From contig CAYFGQ010000006.1 in assembly GCA_964342525.1 (NCBI GenBank), forward strand, positions 19,703 through 83,702: DNA of 64,000 nucleotides, given 5' to 3'. The first letter of the stretch is position 1. Every line of letters starts with the position of its first letter. Shown here piece by piece: positions 33,295 to 42,318 of the stretch. The notes under the pieces were generated by a model. It had not been told where the DNA came from. It was given only the letters and a program-made list of their open reading frames with translations, and did no database searches. This stretch comes from G963676205 sp964342525 (GTDB lineage: Bacteria; Campylobacterota; Campylobacteria; Campylobacterales; Arcobacteraceae). Both the position numbers and the translations under genes were made by a program.

Positions 33295-33984
33295 ATGAAA
33301 AATATATTGATAACTGGATGTAGTTCTGGTCTTGGTTTATCTTTATCAAACCTGTATTTAGAATTAGGATATAAAGTATATGGAATCAGTAGAACAAAAC
33401 CAAATATAGAAAATAAAAATTTTATTTTTAAAGATTTTGATTTGTCAGATTTGAAAAATATAAAAAATGGATTGAATGATTTTATAAGTGGAATTGGAAA
33501 TTTTGAAGTAGTATATTTAAATGCTGGAATGTTAGGTGAAATAAAATCCTCCTTTGATGTTGAGATAGATGAACTTAAAGAAGTATATGAATTAAATGTA
33601 TATGCAAATAAAGAGCTTCTTGATATTTTAAATACTATAGATGTAAAAACAATTATCACCATATCTTCAGGAGCAGCAGTAAATGGCTCAAAAGGTTGGG
33701 CATCATACTCATTATCTAAAGCTGGAGTGAATATGCTTATAAATCTTTACTCTAAAGAGATGTTAGATACTAGACTTTTAGCAATAGCACCAGGCGTGAT
33801 AGAAACACCAATGACAGATGTAATAAGATATGAAATAGATGATGAAGAGTTTCCCTCAGCAAAAAGACTTAAAGAGGGTGAAATACAATCAGCAGAAGAT
33901 GCAGCTAAAAGGATGCATGAAACGATTATAGAAAATATTGAGAAGTTTGAATCGGGTGGATTTTATGATATTCGGAATTGTTAA
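33295..33984 (+). CDS. Short-chain dehydrogenase/reductase
   Basis: A 229-residue NAD(P)-dependent Rossmann oxidoreductase. ITGCSSGLGLSLSN is the TGxxxGxG cofactor loop, LNAGMLGE corresponds to NNAG, TISSGAAVNGSKGWASYSLSKAG holds the catalytic Ser, Tyr and Lys (YSLSK), and IAPGVIETPM follows. The substrate is unknown. The start is fixed by TTAGGAG. It is monocistronic and ends at a heptad-phased hairpin facing proC. Confidence 0.9.
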   Translation: MKNILITGCSSGLGLSLSNLYLELGYKVYGISRTKPNIENKNFIFKDFDLSDLKNIKNGLNDFISGIGNFEVVYLNAGMLGEIKSSFDVEIDELKEVYELNVYANKELLDILNTIDVKTIITISSGAAVNGSKGWASYSLSKAGVNMLINLYSKEMLDTRLLAIAPGVIETPMTDVIRYEIDDEEFPSAKRLKEGEIQSAEDAAKRMHETIIENIEKFESGGFYDIRNC

Positions 33985-34054
33985 TTAGTTGGTAGGTTGG
34001 TAAGTTTCGGCGAGTTTAAATTTAGATTCTGCCGTGAGGTAACCTACCAACTTA
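33985..34054. repeat. Heptad-phased inverted repeat between SDR and proC genes
   Basis: Left arm units TTAGTTG GTAGGTT (33985-33998) and right arm units AACCTAC CAACTTA (34041-34054) are complementary at 13 of 14 positions and lie exactly 8 heptads apart. A CGGC/GCCG pair extends the stem inward. It sits between convergent genes and may serve as a terminator for both. Confidence 0.65.
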
Positions 34055-34066
34055 CTCACCTATAAA

Positions 34067-34846
34067 CTATTTTTTCCCTAACTCCACAGCTTTTTCATAA
34101 GCTGCTTCAATCCCTTTAATCATTCCATTTCTTACACCATTTTCTTCCATGGCACAATAACCAGCAGCTGTAGTTCCACCTGGACTCATTACATTATCTT
34201 TTATGATTGCTGGCTTGTTTTCATTTAAAAGTGGAGCAAATCCTTCAAATAAACCTTTTACTAAAGTACTTGCATCATCTCTTTTAAGTCCACATTTAAC
34301 ACCACCATCAGCAATAGCTTCAGCAACAAGTGCTAAAAAGGCTGGACCGCTTCCCGCGATTCCAGTTGCAATGTCAAGCTCTTTTTGTGTATTTACCCAT
34401 AGGGTTTGTCCAATATTTGAAAATATCTTTATTGCAGTTTCTTTTAGTGCATTATTACCTGTAATAGTTGTCATAGATTTTAAAAATGCAGCTGATAAAT
34501 TTGGCATAGTTCTTACATAGTTTTTTGCTGTGATATTCTCTTTTAAGCTCTCAATTGTAGTTCCTGCTAGTACTGAATATACAGAGTTTGCTTCACCCTT
34601 TAGGGGTTTTGAAACTTCAATAAGTGAAAAAGGTTTTACACAAAGGATTAGATTCTTCCCTTCTATATTTTCTTCATTCTCTATCACTTTTATAGATACC
34701 TCTTTTGAAGTTTGTATTTTAATATCATCTTGAAAGCTTTTTAATTTATTTTCATCTCTTCCTAATACTTCTACATCATAATCTACTACTAATCCAATAG
34801 CTAAAGCTTTAGCCATTGCACCATTACCAATAAGTGTTAATTTCAT
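34067..34846 (-). CDS. proC: Pyrroline-5-carboxylate reductase
   Basis: Last step of proline synthesis: reduces P5C to proline with NADPH. N-terminal GNGAMAKALA is the Rossmann loop, RTMPNLSAAF the central motif, and MSPGGTTAAGYCAMEENGVRNG the C-terminal substrate-binding signature. 259 residues, normal. Its ATG overlaps the sixA stop by one base. Confidence 0.96.
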   Translation of the reverse strand: MKLTLIGNGAMAKALAIGLVVDYDVEVLGRDENKLKSFQDDIKIQTSKEVSIKVIENEENIEGKNLILCVKPFSLIEVSKPLKGEANSVYSVLAGTTIESLKENITAKNYVRTMPNLSAAFLKSMTTITGNNALKETAIKIFSNIGQTLWVNTQKELDIATGIAGSGPAFLALVAEAIADGGVKCGLKRDDASTLVKGLFEGFAPLLNENKPAIIKDNVMSPGGTTAAGYCAMEENGVRNGMIKGIEAAYEKAVELGKK

Positions 34847-35346
34847 TAGTCCTCTTTATTTTTATATTTTTTTGGATATTCAAAAGATATTAGATTTGCA
34901 TTGTTTTCATTAATATCTTTCCAGTTCTCTATATCAAATCTTATTTCCACAATACCACATGTAGGTATATTTTCATCAAAATCTATAAACTCATATGCTA
35001 GGGCATTTAAGCTTGGATTGTGTCCTACTATAAATATTGTTTTATTTTTATCATCAGCTTTTTTAATATAGTTTATTAAAGTTGATAGGGAGGATTCATA
35101 TATAGTATCTCTAAATATTAATCTATCCACCAAATCTAACTCTTTTGCAATTATGTTTGCTGTTGTTTTTGCTCGCTCTGCAGGAGATGATAAAATTAGA
35201 TCAGGGTTTATTTTTTTATCTTTTAATAGTTTTGCCATAAAAGGAGCATCTTTTTTACCTCTTTTATTTAATGGTCTATCAAAGTCATCTAAGGTGACAT
35301 CTTTCCAGCTTGATTTAGCATGTCTTATTATAAATAGTCTTTTCAT
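34846..35346 (-). CDS. sixA: SixA-type histidine phosphatase
   Basis: 166-residue small member of the RHG/phosphoglycerate-mutase fold. RHAKSSWKD holds the catalytic Arg-His pair, ILSSPAERAKTTANII the second Arg, and IFIVGHNPSLNAL the second His. E. coli SixA dephosphorylates phosphohistidine on NPr/ArcB; the target here is unknown. It is translationally coupled to proC and divergent from the small gene upstream of argH. Confidence 0.85.
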   Translation of the reverse strand: MKRLFIIRHAKSSWKDVTLDDFDRPLNKRGKKDAPFMAKLLKDKKINPDLILSSPAERAKTTANIIAKELDLVDRLIFRDTIYESSLSTLINYIKKADDKNKTIFIVGHNPSLNALAYEFIDFDENIPTCGIVEIRFDIENWKDINENNANLISFEYPKKYKNKED

Positions 35347-35428
35347 TCAGAATTATCCTTATCTTGGATATAATACCAAATCATAAATTTAATCCGGATT
35401 ATGCAATTTGGATTCAAAGGACTTAAAA

Positions 35429-35653
35429 GTGACTGCCCAAGATAAAGAGCTAGCACAACTTCACGACCCAATGGTTGAAGATCTTTATGATCTTATTAGA
35501 AAATATATGGGGATTGTGGGTATGGATGTTCCAGAAAATGATGAAAAAGAAGCCCTTCAAAAAATAGTAGTAATTATGAAAGAAGCTCTAGATCATGTTG
35601 AAGAGGTTGCAAATAATATGGAAGATATAGAAGTAATAGGAGATAAGTTTTAA
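35429..35653 (+). CDS. Conserved hypothetical protein, 74 aa, upstream of argH
   Basis: Acidic helical protein with no recognised family. A TTG 21 bases upstream extends the frame, but the GTG at 35429 sits 7 bases behind AAAGGA and is the better start. Residues are mainly predicted helix (DLIRKYMGIVGM, KEALQKIVVIMKEALDHVEEV). Its stop and the argH ATG share a base (TAATG), so the two are coupled. A TATAAT near 35370 is a likely -10. Confidence 0.7.
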   Translation: MTAQDKELAQLHDPMVEDLYDLIRKYMGIVGMDVPENDEKEALQKIVVIMKEALDHVEEVANNMEDIEVIGDKF

Positions 35654-37038
35654 TGGTAAATGACCAAATATTAAAAAATACAAATGCACAATTATTAGAT
35701 GAATTTAATGCATCAGTTATGTTCGATAGAGAATTATATAAACAAGATATAAAGGGATCAATAGCTCACTCTCAAATGTTAGCAGCACAAGGGATCATTT
35801 CAAATGAAGATCAAAAGCTAATAGAAGATGGACTTTTACAAGTAAAAGCTGAGATAGAAGCTGGTGATTTTGAGTGGAAGATAGAAGATGAAGATGTTCA
35901 TATGGCTATAGAGAGTCGTCTTACACAGATCATAGGTGAAGCAGGTGGAAGACTTCATACAGCAAGAAGTAGAAATGATCAAGTAGCAACAGACTTTAGA
36001 CTGTATGTACAAGATAAAAATAAAGATATTATCTCTTTACTTAAAAAGACAGTTGAGACTTTTGTAAGTATTGCTGAGAAACACACTGAGACTCTAATCC
36101 CAGGAATGACCCATCTTCAACATGCACAGCCTACAAACTTTGGATATCATATGTTGGCCTATGCAAATATGTTTAAACGTGATTTAGAGCGTTTTAAAAG
36201 CTCATATGAGAGAAACAATTATTCACCATTAGGATCAGCTGCACTTGCTGGAACTCCTCATAATATTGATAGATTTGCAACTTGTGAGAAACTTGGATTT
36301 GATGAGCCAACAATATCTGCCCTTGATACTGTAAGTGATAGGGATTTTGCTTTAGAAATATTATTTAATATCTCGACAGCAATGATGCATATAAGTAGAA
36401 TAAGTGAAGAGTTAATTATCTGGTCATCTTATGAATTCCAATTTGTTAAGATGAGTGGTGAGTATGCAACTACTAGCTCAATCATGCCACAAAAGAAAAA
36501 TCCAGATGTACCAGAACTTTTAAGAGGTAAAACAGGACGTGCTTATGGAAACCTTATCTCTCTTCTAACTGTAATGAAAGGATTACCTCTAGCATACAAT
36601 AAAGACACTCAAGAGGATAAAGAGGGTGTATTTGATAGTGTATACACTATAGAGATATCTCTAAAAATTCTTACAGCAGTAATGGATACTTTAATCATCA
36701 ATGTAGACAAGATGGAAGAGGCTTGTAAGATAGGACACCTATCTGCTACAGATTTAGCAGACTATCTAGTTCAAAAACAAGGAATGGCATTTAGAACAGC
36801 ATATTATCTAACTAAGGAAGTTGTTGCTACTGCAAATTCATTAAACAAAGATGTAAGTGAATTAAATATAGAAGAGCTAAGAAGTGCAAGTGAGCAAATC
36901 TCTGATATAAGTGAAGATGTAATTGAATACTTAAACTTGCGAAATTCTATGAATGCTAGAAAGTCATATGGTGGAACATCAACAGAACAAACAAAAGTTC
37001 AAATTGAATATTTTAAAAAGTGGCTTGAAAAGAATTAA
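35653..37038 (+). CDS. argH: Argininosuccinate lyase
   Basis: Cleaves argininosuccinate to arginine and fumarate, last step of arginine synthesis. HTARSRNDQVATDFRLYV is the N-terminal substrate loop, PGMTHLQHAQPTNFG contains the catalytic His, and SSIMPQKKNPDVPELLRGKTGR is the fumarase-superfamily signature with the catalytic Ser loop. 461 residues, normal. Its stop codon begins a 32-base terminator repeat. Confidence 0.97.
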   Translation: MVNDQILKNTNAQLLDEFNASVMFDRELYKQDIKGSIAHSQMLAAQGIISNEDQKLIEDGLLQVKAEIEAGDFEWKIEDEDVHMAIESRLTQIIGEAGGRLHTARSRNDQVATDFRLYVQDKNKDIISLLKKTVETFVSIAEKHTETLIPGMTHLQHAQPTNFGYHMLAYANMFKRDLERFKSSYERNNYSPLGSAALAGTPHNIDRFATCEKLGFDEPTISALDTVSDRDFALEILFNISTAMMHISRISEELIIWSSYEFQFVKMSGEYATTSSIMPQKKNPDVPELLRGKTGRAYGNLISLLTVMKGLPLAYNKDTQEDKEGVFDSVYTIEISLKILTAVMDTLIINVDKMEEACKIGHLSATDLADYLVQKQGMAFRTAYYLTKEVVATANSLNKDVSELNIEELRSASEQISDISEDVIEYLNLRNSMNARKSYGGTSTEQTKVQIEYFKKWLEKN

Positions 37039-37098
37039 AATCTAAAAAGGAAAAGGTAAAAACTATTCTAAACTTTTAGATTTTAGTTTTTACCTTTT
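37036..37098. terminator. Terminator after argH, sharing a 32-base module with 9852-9883
   Basis: AAAAGGTAAAAACT (37051-37064) pairs perfectly over 14 bp with AGTTTTTACCTTTT (37085-37098). An inner CTAAA/TTTAG stem caps the loop. Bases 37036-37067 are identical to 9852-9883. It serves argH and the convergent apt gene. Confidence 0.85.
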
Positions 37099-37104
37099 AG
37101 ATAA

Positions 37105-37656
37105 TTAGTCAATCTCTAAGATAGAATATACTGGAGCTATTTTTTTAACTTTAGAGTCTCCATCTAAAAATTTAAGATTTAGTAAAAAACAAACCTCTAC
37201 AAGCTCTGCTTTTGTATCCACTACAAGTTTTGAAGCTGCTACTGCTGTACCACCTGTAGCAATTAGATCATCTATTAAAAGTACTCTAGCTCTTTCTTCA
37301 TTTCTAAATGCATCTAAGTGGATCTCAACTTCATCAAAACCATATTCAAGTTCATATTTTTCACAAATAGTAGTTGATGGTAGTTTTCCTTTTTTTCTAA
37401 CTGGAACAAAACCGATTCCTAATCTATCAGCTAAGGCCGCTCCAAAAATAAATCCTCTACTGTCAATTCCTGCTACATAATCAAGGTTATACTCAGAGTA
37501 TTTAGCCTCTAAGTGATCCATCAATAGTTTATATGCTTCTTTATTATTTAATAGTGTTGTAATATCTTTAAATACGATTCCTGGCTTTGGAAAGTCTTCT
37601 ACATCTCTTATTGAATCATAAATTATTTTTTTTTGTTCTTCTGTTAAATTTTTCAT
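37105..37656 (-). CDS. apt: Adenine phosphoribosyltransferase
   Basis: Salvages adenine to AMP with PRPP. It has DFPKPGIVFKDITTLL at the N terminus, the ADRLGIGFVPVRKKGKLP hood, and the 13-residue PRPP loop VLLIDDLIATGGTA. 183 residues, normal. It starts 17 bases after the gmhA stop on the same strand, so it is in the same transcript. Confidence 0.97.
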   Translation of the reverse strand: MKNLTEEQKKIIYDSIRDVEDFPKPGIVFKDITTLLNNKEAYKLLMDHLEAKYSEYNLDYVAGIDSRGFIFGAALADRLGIGFVPVRKKGKLPSTTICEKYELEYGFDEVEIHLDAFRNEERARVLLIDDLIATGGTAVAASKLVVDTKAELVEVCFLLNLKFLDGDSKVKKIAPVYSILEID

Positions 37657-37673
37657 TTATTGCCTTATTTTAA

Positions 37674-38243
37674 TTAGTTTGATAAGTTATCGTCAATAAT
37701 TTGACAAAGGGTATGACCGAAAAGAATATGCATCTCTTGAATTCTTGGTGTATTATCTGATGGCACAACAAGATTTATATCACAAATATCATTCATCGCT
37801 CCTCCATCACGCCCTGAAAAACCTACACATTTACATCCAAGTTCTTTTCCAATATTAAAAGCATTGATAACATTTTTACTATTTCCACTTGTACTTATAC
37901 CAAGCAAAAGATCACCACTATTAGCTAAAGCTTCAACTTGTCTATCAAAAACCCTATCATATCCATAATCATTTCCAATAGCAGTTAAGGCTGAAGTATC
38001 AGTTGTAAGTGCAATACCTGGAAGTCCTCGTCTCTCAGTTTTATATCTTCCTGTAAGCTCAGCTGCTAAGTGTTGTGCATCTGCAGCACTTCCACCATTT
38101 CCAAAAAATAAGATTTTATTTCCATTTTTTAGAGTTTCAACTGCTAAAGCTGATATTTGCTCTAATATATCACTTGATTCATTTATAACTTTTTGTATAG
38201 TTTCTAAATGGGATTCAAATTCAAATTTAATTGTATCTTTCAT
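37674..38243 (-). CDS. gmhA: Phosphoheptose isomerase (SIS domain)
   Basis: Converts sedoheptulose 7-phosphate to D-glycero-D-manno-heptose 7-phosphate for LPS/LOS heptose. The SIS fold has FFGNGGSAADAQHLAAELTGRYK and DLLLGISTSGNSKNV phosphate loops, and the late IQEMHILFGHTLCQIID helix with the catalytic Glu/His. 189 residues. The other heptose genes are not here, so another GmhA paralogue elsewhere is possible. Confidence 0.92.
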   Translation of the reverse strand: MKDTIKFEFESHLETIQKVINESSDILEQISALAVETLKNGNKILFFGNGGSAADAQHLAAELTGRYKTERRGLPGIALTTDTSALTAIGNDYGYDRVFDRQVEALANSGDLLLGISTSGNSKNVINAFNIGKELGCKCVGFSGRDGGAMNDICDINLVVPSDNTPRIQEMHILFGHTLCQIIDDNLSN

Positions 38244-38254
38244 AAGAACCTTTC

Positions 38255-38836
38255 TTAATAAGTTACTTGTGCACCAAAATACATACCACTTGCCGGTTTA
38301 TGTGTAAAGTTATTGTATTTTGTTCTAATACTTCTATATCCACCAAATACATATACATTGTTATCAACTAAAGCGTAGTTAACTTGTACTCTCATTTCTC
38401 TATATCCTTCAGCTTCCATAAAGTTTAATACTGTTGGTGAATACATAAATCTACTTGAAACATTAATCTGATCATTTATCTCATTTCTTAAGAATAATGC
38501 AAATGGCACTGCCGCATATATGTCACTATTATGTTCAGTTGTAATTATTCTCATACCAAAAGCAACGCTCATACCCATATCATTACTAAATGGACTAGCT
38601 ACTCTAAATCCATAATTAAACATAGGAGATTCACCATCTTCTTCGGAATTAAAAAAACTAAGATCAAGATAATAGTCACTTCCACTATCTAATACGTAAT
38701 AATCATTAATATAAACACCAAGTTCTGCTTCAAATGTTTCATTTGTAATACCAACATTTACTGTATTGTTTGCTTTTAAGCTTGAAAAACTTAGAAGTAT
38801 AAATAGTAATGTTATAAGGGATCTTTTAAAATACAT
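38255..38836 (-). CDS. YfaZ-like outer-membrane protein, 193 aa
   Basis: Signal peptide (SLITLLFILLSFSSLKA) then alternating beta strands (VNVGITNETFEAELGVYIN, MSVAFGMRIITT, MYFGAQVTY) ending in an aromatic C-terminal residue, as expected for a small outer-membrane barrel. The NTVNVGITNETFEAELGVY opening resembles YfaZ family proteins. Function unknown. It is the first gene of the YfaZ-gmhA-apt run, 11 bases before gmhA. Confidence 0.7.
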   Translation of the reverse strand: MYFKRSLITLLFILLSFSSLKANNTVNVGITNETFEAELGVYINDYYVLDSGSDYYLDLSFFNSEEDGESPMFNYGFRVASPFSNDMGMSVAFGMRIITTEHNSDIYAAVPFALFLRNEINDQINVSSRFMYSPTVLNFMEAEGYREMRVQVNYALVDNNVYVFGGYRSIRTKYNNFTHKPASGMYFGAQVTY

Positions 38837-38964
38837 AAAATATAACCTTTTTATAAATTTGAGGTATTATAGCAAAAAAATAATTTATTAGAATTAACTG
38901 ATTCTCTGTTTCCTTTTTAAAAGGATAAAAATATAGAGTAAAATTGCAGAATACGCCTATTTAC

Positions 38965-38993
38965 TTGACTTTTTAATAAAAAAAAGATATAAT
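38965..38993 (+). promoter_or_regulatory. Promoter of the S10-spc ribosomal operon
   Basis: TTGACT (38965-38970), a 17-base A/T-rich spacer, and a perfect TATAAT (38988-38993). The leader to the rpsJ ATG is about 60 bases. No other strong promoter was seen before infA. Confidence 0.8.
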
Positions 38994-39009
38994 CCGCGTC
39001 CACAAAATG

Positions 39010-39038
39010 GTTAAACATCTATTTTTAGGTGATTTAAC
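39010..39038 (+). promoter_or_regulatory. Leader hairpin of the ribosomal operon
   Basis: GTTAAACATC pairs with GGTGATTTAAC (10 pairs, one G-U, one bulged A) around an 8-base loop. Ribosomal protein leaders often bind L4 or S8 for feedback; no known L4 leader motif is recognised, so a role is only possible. Confidence 0.4.
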
Positions 39039-39059
39039 GAGTTCTTTTAAGGAAAAAAA

Positions 39060-39374
39060 ATGGAAAAAATTAGATTAAAGCTTAAAGCTTATGATCATAG
39101 AGTTTTAGACAGAAGTGTTGCTTCAATTGTTGAAGCTGTTAAGAGAACAGGTGCTGAATTAATTGGTCCAATTCCGTTACCAACTAAAATCAGAAGATAT
39201 ACTGTTCTTAAAGGTCCACACGTAAATAAAGATAGTAGAGAGCAATTTGAAATCAGAGTTCACTCAAGAATGATTGATATTGTTTCTTCAACTCCAGATA
39301 CAGTGGATTCATTAATGAAACTTGACCTTGCTCCAGAGATAGACGTTGAAGTAAGATCAATGGGTCAAAACTAA
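39060..39374 (+). CDS. rpsJ: Ribosomal protein S10
   Basis: 104-residue 30S head protein, which also acts as NusE in antitermination. It has IRLKLKAYDHRVLDRS at the start and GPIPLPTKIRRYTVL, then HVNKDSREQFEIRVHSR, the family signature. An AAGGA ribosome site precedes it. It is the first gene of the S10 operon, directly behind the consensus-like promoter. Confidence 0.98.
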   Translation: MEKIRLKLKAYDHRVLDRSVASIVEAVKRTGAELIGPIPLPTKIRRYTVLKGPHVNKDSREQFEIRVHSRMIDIVSSTPDTVDSLMKLDLAPEIDVEVRSMGQN

Positions 39375-39389
39375 GAAAGGAAATAATAG

Positions 39390-39968
39390 ATGGAATTTAT
39401 CGTTGAAAAAATCGGTATGAGTAGAACTGTTTCAGTACCTGCTACACCTGTTACACTTTTAAAAGTTATTGACACAAAAGTTTGTGAAGTTAATGAAAAT
39501 GGAGTAGCTATCGTTTCTTATGCTGATGGTAAGAAAAATAACAAAGCTATCGAAGGTCAGCAAAAAAAGTATTCTCTTTCTAAAGAGTATAACAGATTTG
39601 CTACAATCAATGTTGCTAACACTGAAGCTGGAGACTTAGATGTTTCAGCTCTAGAAACTGGTGTTGTTGTTAAAACTACTTTCAATACTAAAGGTAGAGG
39701 TTTCTCTGGTGGTATGAAAAGATGGAACTTTGCAGGTGGTCCAGGTGCTCACGGTTCAAGATTCCATAGAAAAGTAGGTTCTATCGGTAATGCTGAATGG
39801 CCAGGTAGAGTACAACCAGGTAAGAAAATGCCAGGTCAATATGGTAATACAACAAACACAGTTAAAAATGAAGTGATCTCATTTGATGCTGAGAGTGGAA
39901 TCCTTGTAGTTAAAGGTTCTGTTTCAGGTGCAAATGGTGCTTTAGGAAAAATAAGGATTGCTAAATGA
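39390..39968 (+). CDS. rplC: Ribosomal protein L3
   Basis: 192-residue large-subunit assembly initiator near the peptidyl-transferase centre. It carries the signature GGPGAHGSRFHRKVGSIGN, with the central basic extension that reaches into 23S rRNA. Shorter than E. coli (209) but typical for the phylum. Its stop overlaps the rplD ATG by 4 bases. Confidence 0.98.
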   Translation: MEFIVEKIGMSRTVSVPATPVTLLKVIDTKVCEVNENGVAIVSYADGKKNNKAIEGQQKKYSLSKEYNRFATINVANTEAGDLDVSALETGVVVKTTFNTKGRGFSGGMKRWNFAGGPGAHGSRFHRKVGSIGNAEWPGRVQPGKKMPGQYGNTTNTVKNEVISFDAESGILVVKGSVSGANGALGKIRIAK

Positions 39969-40567
39969 GTCAAGCAGTAGTATTAAACGAAAAATTTGAA
40001 AATAGTGGAGAATTAGCATTAGACGCTAAATTCGAAGGTATTAACTCTCACAACTTATATCTTTATGTTAAATCTTATATGGCAGGGCTTAGAGCTAATA
40101 CTGCTAGAGTTAAGAACAGAAGCGAAGTAAGTGGTGGTGGTAAAAAACCAAAAGCTCAAAAAGGTTCTGGTGCTGCTAGATGGGGTTCAATGAGATCACC
40201 TTTATTTACAGGTGGTGGACAAATTTTTGGACCTACAAAAAGAAACTATAACTTAAAAGTTAACAAAAAGCAAAAAGAAGCTGCATTAAGATATGCAATT
40301 AACGTACACGGTTCAAACGGTACTCTTTTCGCTGCAGATAAAGTATCTGTTGAGTCTGGTAAGACTAAAGATGCTTCAGCACTTTTAGGTAAGTTAAACC
40401 AAAGAGACACATTAGTAGTTGTAGATACTATCGAAGAAAAAACATATTTAGCATTCAGAAACATCAAAAACTGTTACGTTATTGAAAAATCTGAGTTAAA
40501 TGCTTATTTAGTATCAGCTTATAGATCAGTACTTATTGAAAAATCAGTACTTGAAACAATAGCATAA
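39965..40567 (+). CDS. rplD: Ribosomal protein L4
   Basis: 200 residues. The long basic loop (KKPKAQKGSGAARWGSMRSP) lines the exit tunnel and carries macrolide-contact residues. In E. coli L4 also represses the S10 operon by binding its leader; whether it does so here is unknown. It overlaps rplC by 4 bases. Confidence 0.98.
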   Translation: MSQAVVLNEKFENSGELALDAKFEGINSHNLYLYVKSYMAGLRANTARVKNRSEVSGGGKKPKAQKGSGAARWGSMRSPLFTGGGQIFGPTKRNYNLKVNKKQKEAALRYAINVHGSNGTLFAADKVSVESGKTKDASALLGKLNQRDTLVVVDTIEEKTYLAFRNIKNCYVIEKSELNAYLVSAYRSVLIEKSVLETIA

Positions 40568-40577
40568 GAGGTTAAAA

Positions 40578-40859
40578 ATGGCAGATATTACAGATATCAA
40601 ATCAATCCTCTATACAGAGAAGACAATTGACCTTCAAGAGAATGGTGTAGTTGTAGTTCAAACTAGTCCTAAAATGACTAAGAACGGGTTAAAAGAAGTA
40701 TTTAAAGAGTATTTTGGTGTTACTCCAAAGAACATTAACTCTTTAAGACAAAGTGGTAAAGTTAAAAGATTTAGAGGAAGATTAGGAAAAAGAGCTGACT
40801 TTAAAAAGTTCTATGTAACACTTCCAGAGGGCGCTGAAATAGCGAACCTATCAGCTTAA
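40578..40859 (+). CDS. rplW: Ribosomal protein L23
   Basis: 93 residues at the tunnel exit, the docking point for trigger factor and SRP. Typical IKSILYTEKTIDLQ start and the KVKRFRGRLGKRADFKKFYVTL basic loop. It lies 10 bases after rplD. Confidence 0.97.
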   Translation: MADITDIKSILYTEKTIDLQENGVVVVQTSPKMTKNGLKEVFKEYFGVTPKNINSLRQSGKVKRFRGRLGKRADFKKFYVTLPEGAEIANLSA

Positions 40860-40870
40860 GGGGTTAGAAG

Positions 40871-41698
40871 ATGGCAATTAAAAAATTTAGACCGATTACA
40901 CCTGCTAGAAGATTCATGAGTGTAATGGATACTAGTGATATTACTTCTAAACCAACTGTTAGATCTTTATTAAAAAGAGTAAAAGCTAGCGCTGGTAGAA
41001 ACAGTGGTGGTAGAATCACTTCTAGACATAAAGAAGCTGGTGCTAAGAAACTTTACAGAATCATCGATTTCAAAAGAAGAAAATTTGATATCGAAGGTAC
41101 AGTTAGTACTATTGAGTACGATCCATATAGAAACTGTAGAATTTGTCTAATCACATATGCTGATGGTGACAAAAGATATATCCTTCAACCTTCAGGACTT
41201 AAAGTTGGTGATAAAGTAGCTGCTGCTGAGTCTGGACTTGATATTAAGCCAGGTAATGCAATGGTTCTTAAAAACATCCCAGTTGGTACAATGGTACATA
41301 ATATTGAGATGAAGCCAGGAAAAGGTGGTCAAATCGCTAGATCTGCTGGTGGATATGCACAAGTTATGGGTAGAGAAGATAAATACGTTATCATGAGACT
41401 TCCATCAGGTGAGATGAGAAAGATCCTTGGTGTATGTATGGCTACTGTTGGTATCGTTGGAAATGAAGATTTCTCAAACATGGTAATTGGTAAAGCTGGT
41501 AGAACTAGACACCTTGGTATTAGACCTCAAACTAGAGGTTCTGCGATGAACCCAGTAGATCACCCACACGGTGGTGGTGAAGGTAAAACAGGTTCTTCAG
41601 GACATCCTGTATCTCCATGGGGTATGCCAACTAAAGGTTATAAAACTAGAAAGAAAAAAGCTAGTGATAAACTAATCATTTCAAGAAGAAAGAAGTAA
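40871..41698 (+). CDS. rplB: Ribosomal protein L2
   Basis: 275-residue core protein at the peptidyl-transferase centre and subunit bridge. It has the GRNSGGRITSRHKEAGAKK start and the C-terminal MNPVDHPHGGGEGKT signature with the essential His, followed by a basic tail (GYKTRKKKASDKLI). Normal length. Confidence 0.99.
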   Translation: MAIKKFRPITPARRFMSVMDTSDITSKPTVRSLLKRVKASAGRNSGGRITSRHKEAGAKKLYRIIDFKRRKFDIEGTVSTIEYDPYRNCRICLITYADGDKRYILQPSGLKVGDKVAAAESGLDIKPGNAMVLKNIPVGTMVHNIEMKPGKGGQIARSAGGYAQVMGREDKYVIMRLPSGEMRKILGVCMATVGIVGNEDFSNMVIGKAGRTRHLGIRPQTRGSAMNPVDHPHGGGEGKTGSSGHPVSPWGMPTKGYKTRKKKASDKLIISRRKK

Positions 41699-41707
41699 GG
41701 GTTTAAG

Positions 41708-41986
41708 ATGGCAAGAAGTGTAAAAAAAGGACCATTTGTAGATGGTCATTTAATGAAAAAAGTACAAAAAGCTGTTGAAAGCGGTGATAAAAAGCCAATT
41801 AAAACATGGTCAAGAAGATCAATGGTACTTCCTGATATGATCGGTTTAACTTTCAATGTTCACAATGGTAGATCTTTTGTTCCTGTATATGTTACAGAAA
41901 ATCACATTGGTTATAAGCTTGGTGAATTTGCACCAACAAGAACTTTTAAAGGGCACAAAGGTTCTGTGCAAAGAAAGGTTGGATAA
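41708..41986 (+). CDS. rpsS: Ribosomal protein S19
   Basis: 92-residue 30S head protein contacting S13 and tRNA. MARSVKKGPFVDGHLMKK and the late GHKLGEF-type block (here GYKLGEFAPTRTFKGH) are diagnostic. The stop overlaps the rplV ATG by one base. Confidence 0.98.
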   Translation: MARSVKKGPFVDGHLMKKVQKAVESGDKKPIKTWSRRSMVLPDMIGLTFNVHNGRSFVPVYVTENHIGYKLGEFAPTRTFKGHKGSVQRKVG

Positions 41987-42318
41987 TGGCAAGAGCAGTA
42001 TTAAAATTTATTAGAGTTTCTCCAATTAAAGCTAGACTTGTAGCAAGAGAAGTACAAGGTATGAACGCTGAAGTAGCAATCGCTTCATTAGCATTTACAC
42101 CAAATAAAGCTGCTGGAATTATCTCAAAGGTAATCGCTTCAGCTGTAGCTAATGCTGGTTTAGAGCCAGAAGATGCAGTTATTACAAGTGCAAGAGTTGA
42201 TAAAGCAGCAATGCTAAGAAGATTCGTACCAAGAGCTAGAGGTAGAGCTACTCCAAGATTAAAGCCTACTTCACACATTATGATAGAAGTTGAAGCAGCT
42301 GATAAGGGAGAGAAGTAA
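41986..42318 (+). CDS. rplV: Ribosomal protein L22
   Basis: 110 residues with a globular domain plus the long beta-hairpin (MLRRFVPRARGRATPRLKPTSHI) that reaches the tunnel constriction and, with L4, forms the macrolide site. It overlaps both neighbours by one base. Confidence 0.98.
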   Translation: MARAVLKFIRVSPIKARLVAREVQGMNAEVAIASLAFTPNKAAGIISKVIASAVANAGLEPEDAVITSARVDKAAMLRRFVPRARGRATPRLKPTSHIMIEVEAADKGEK

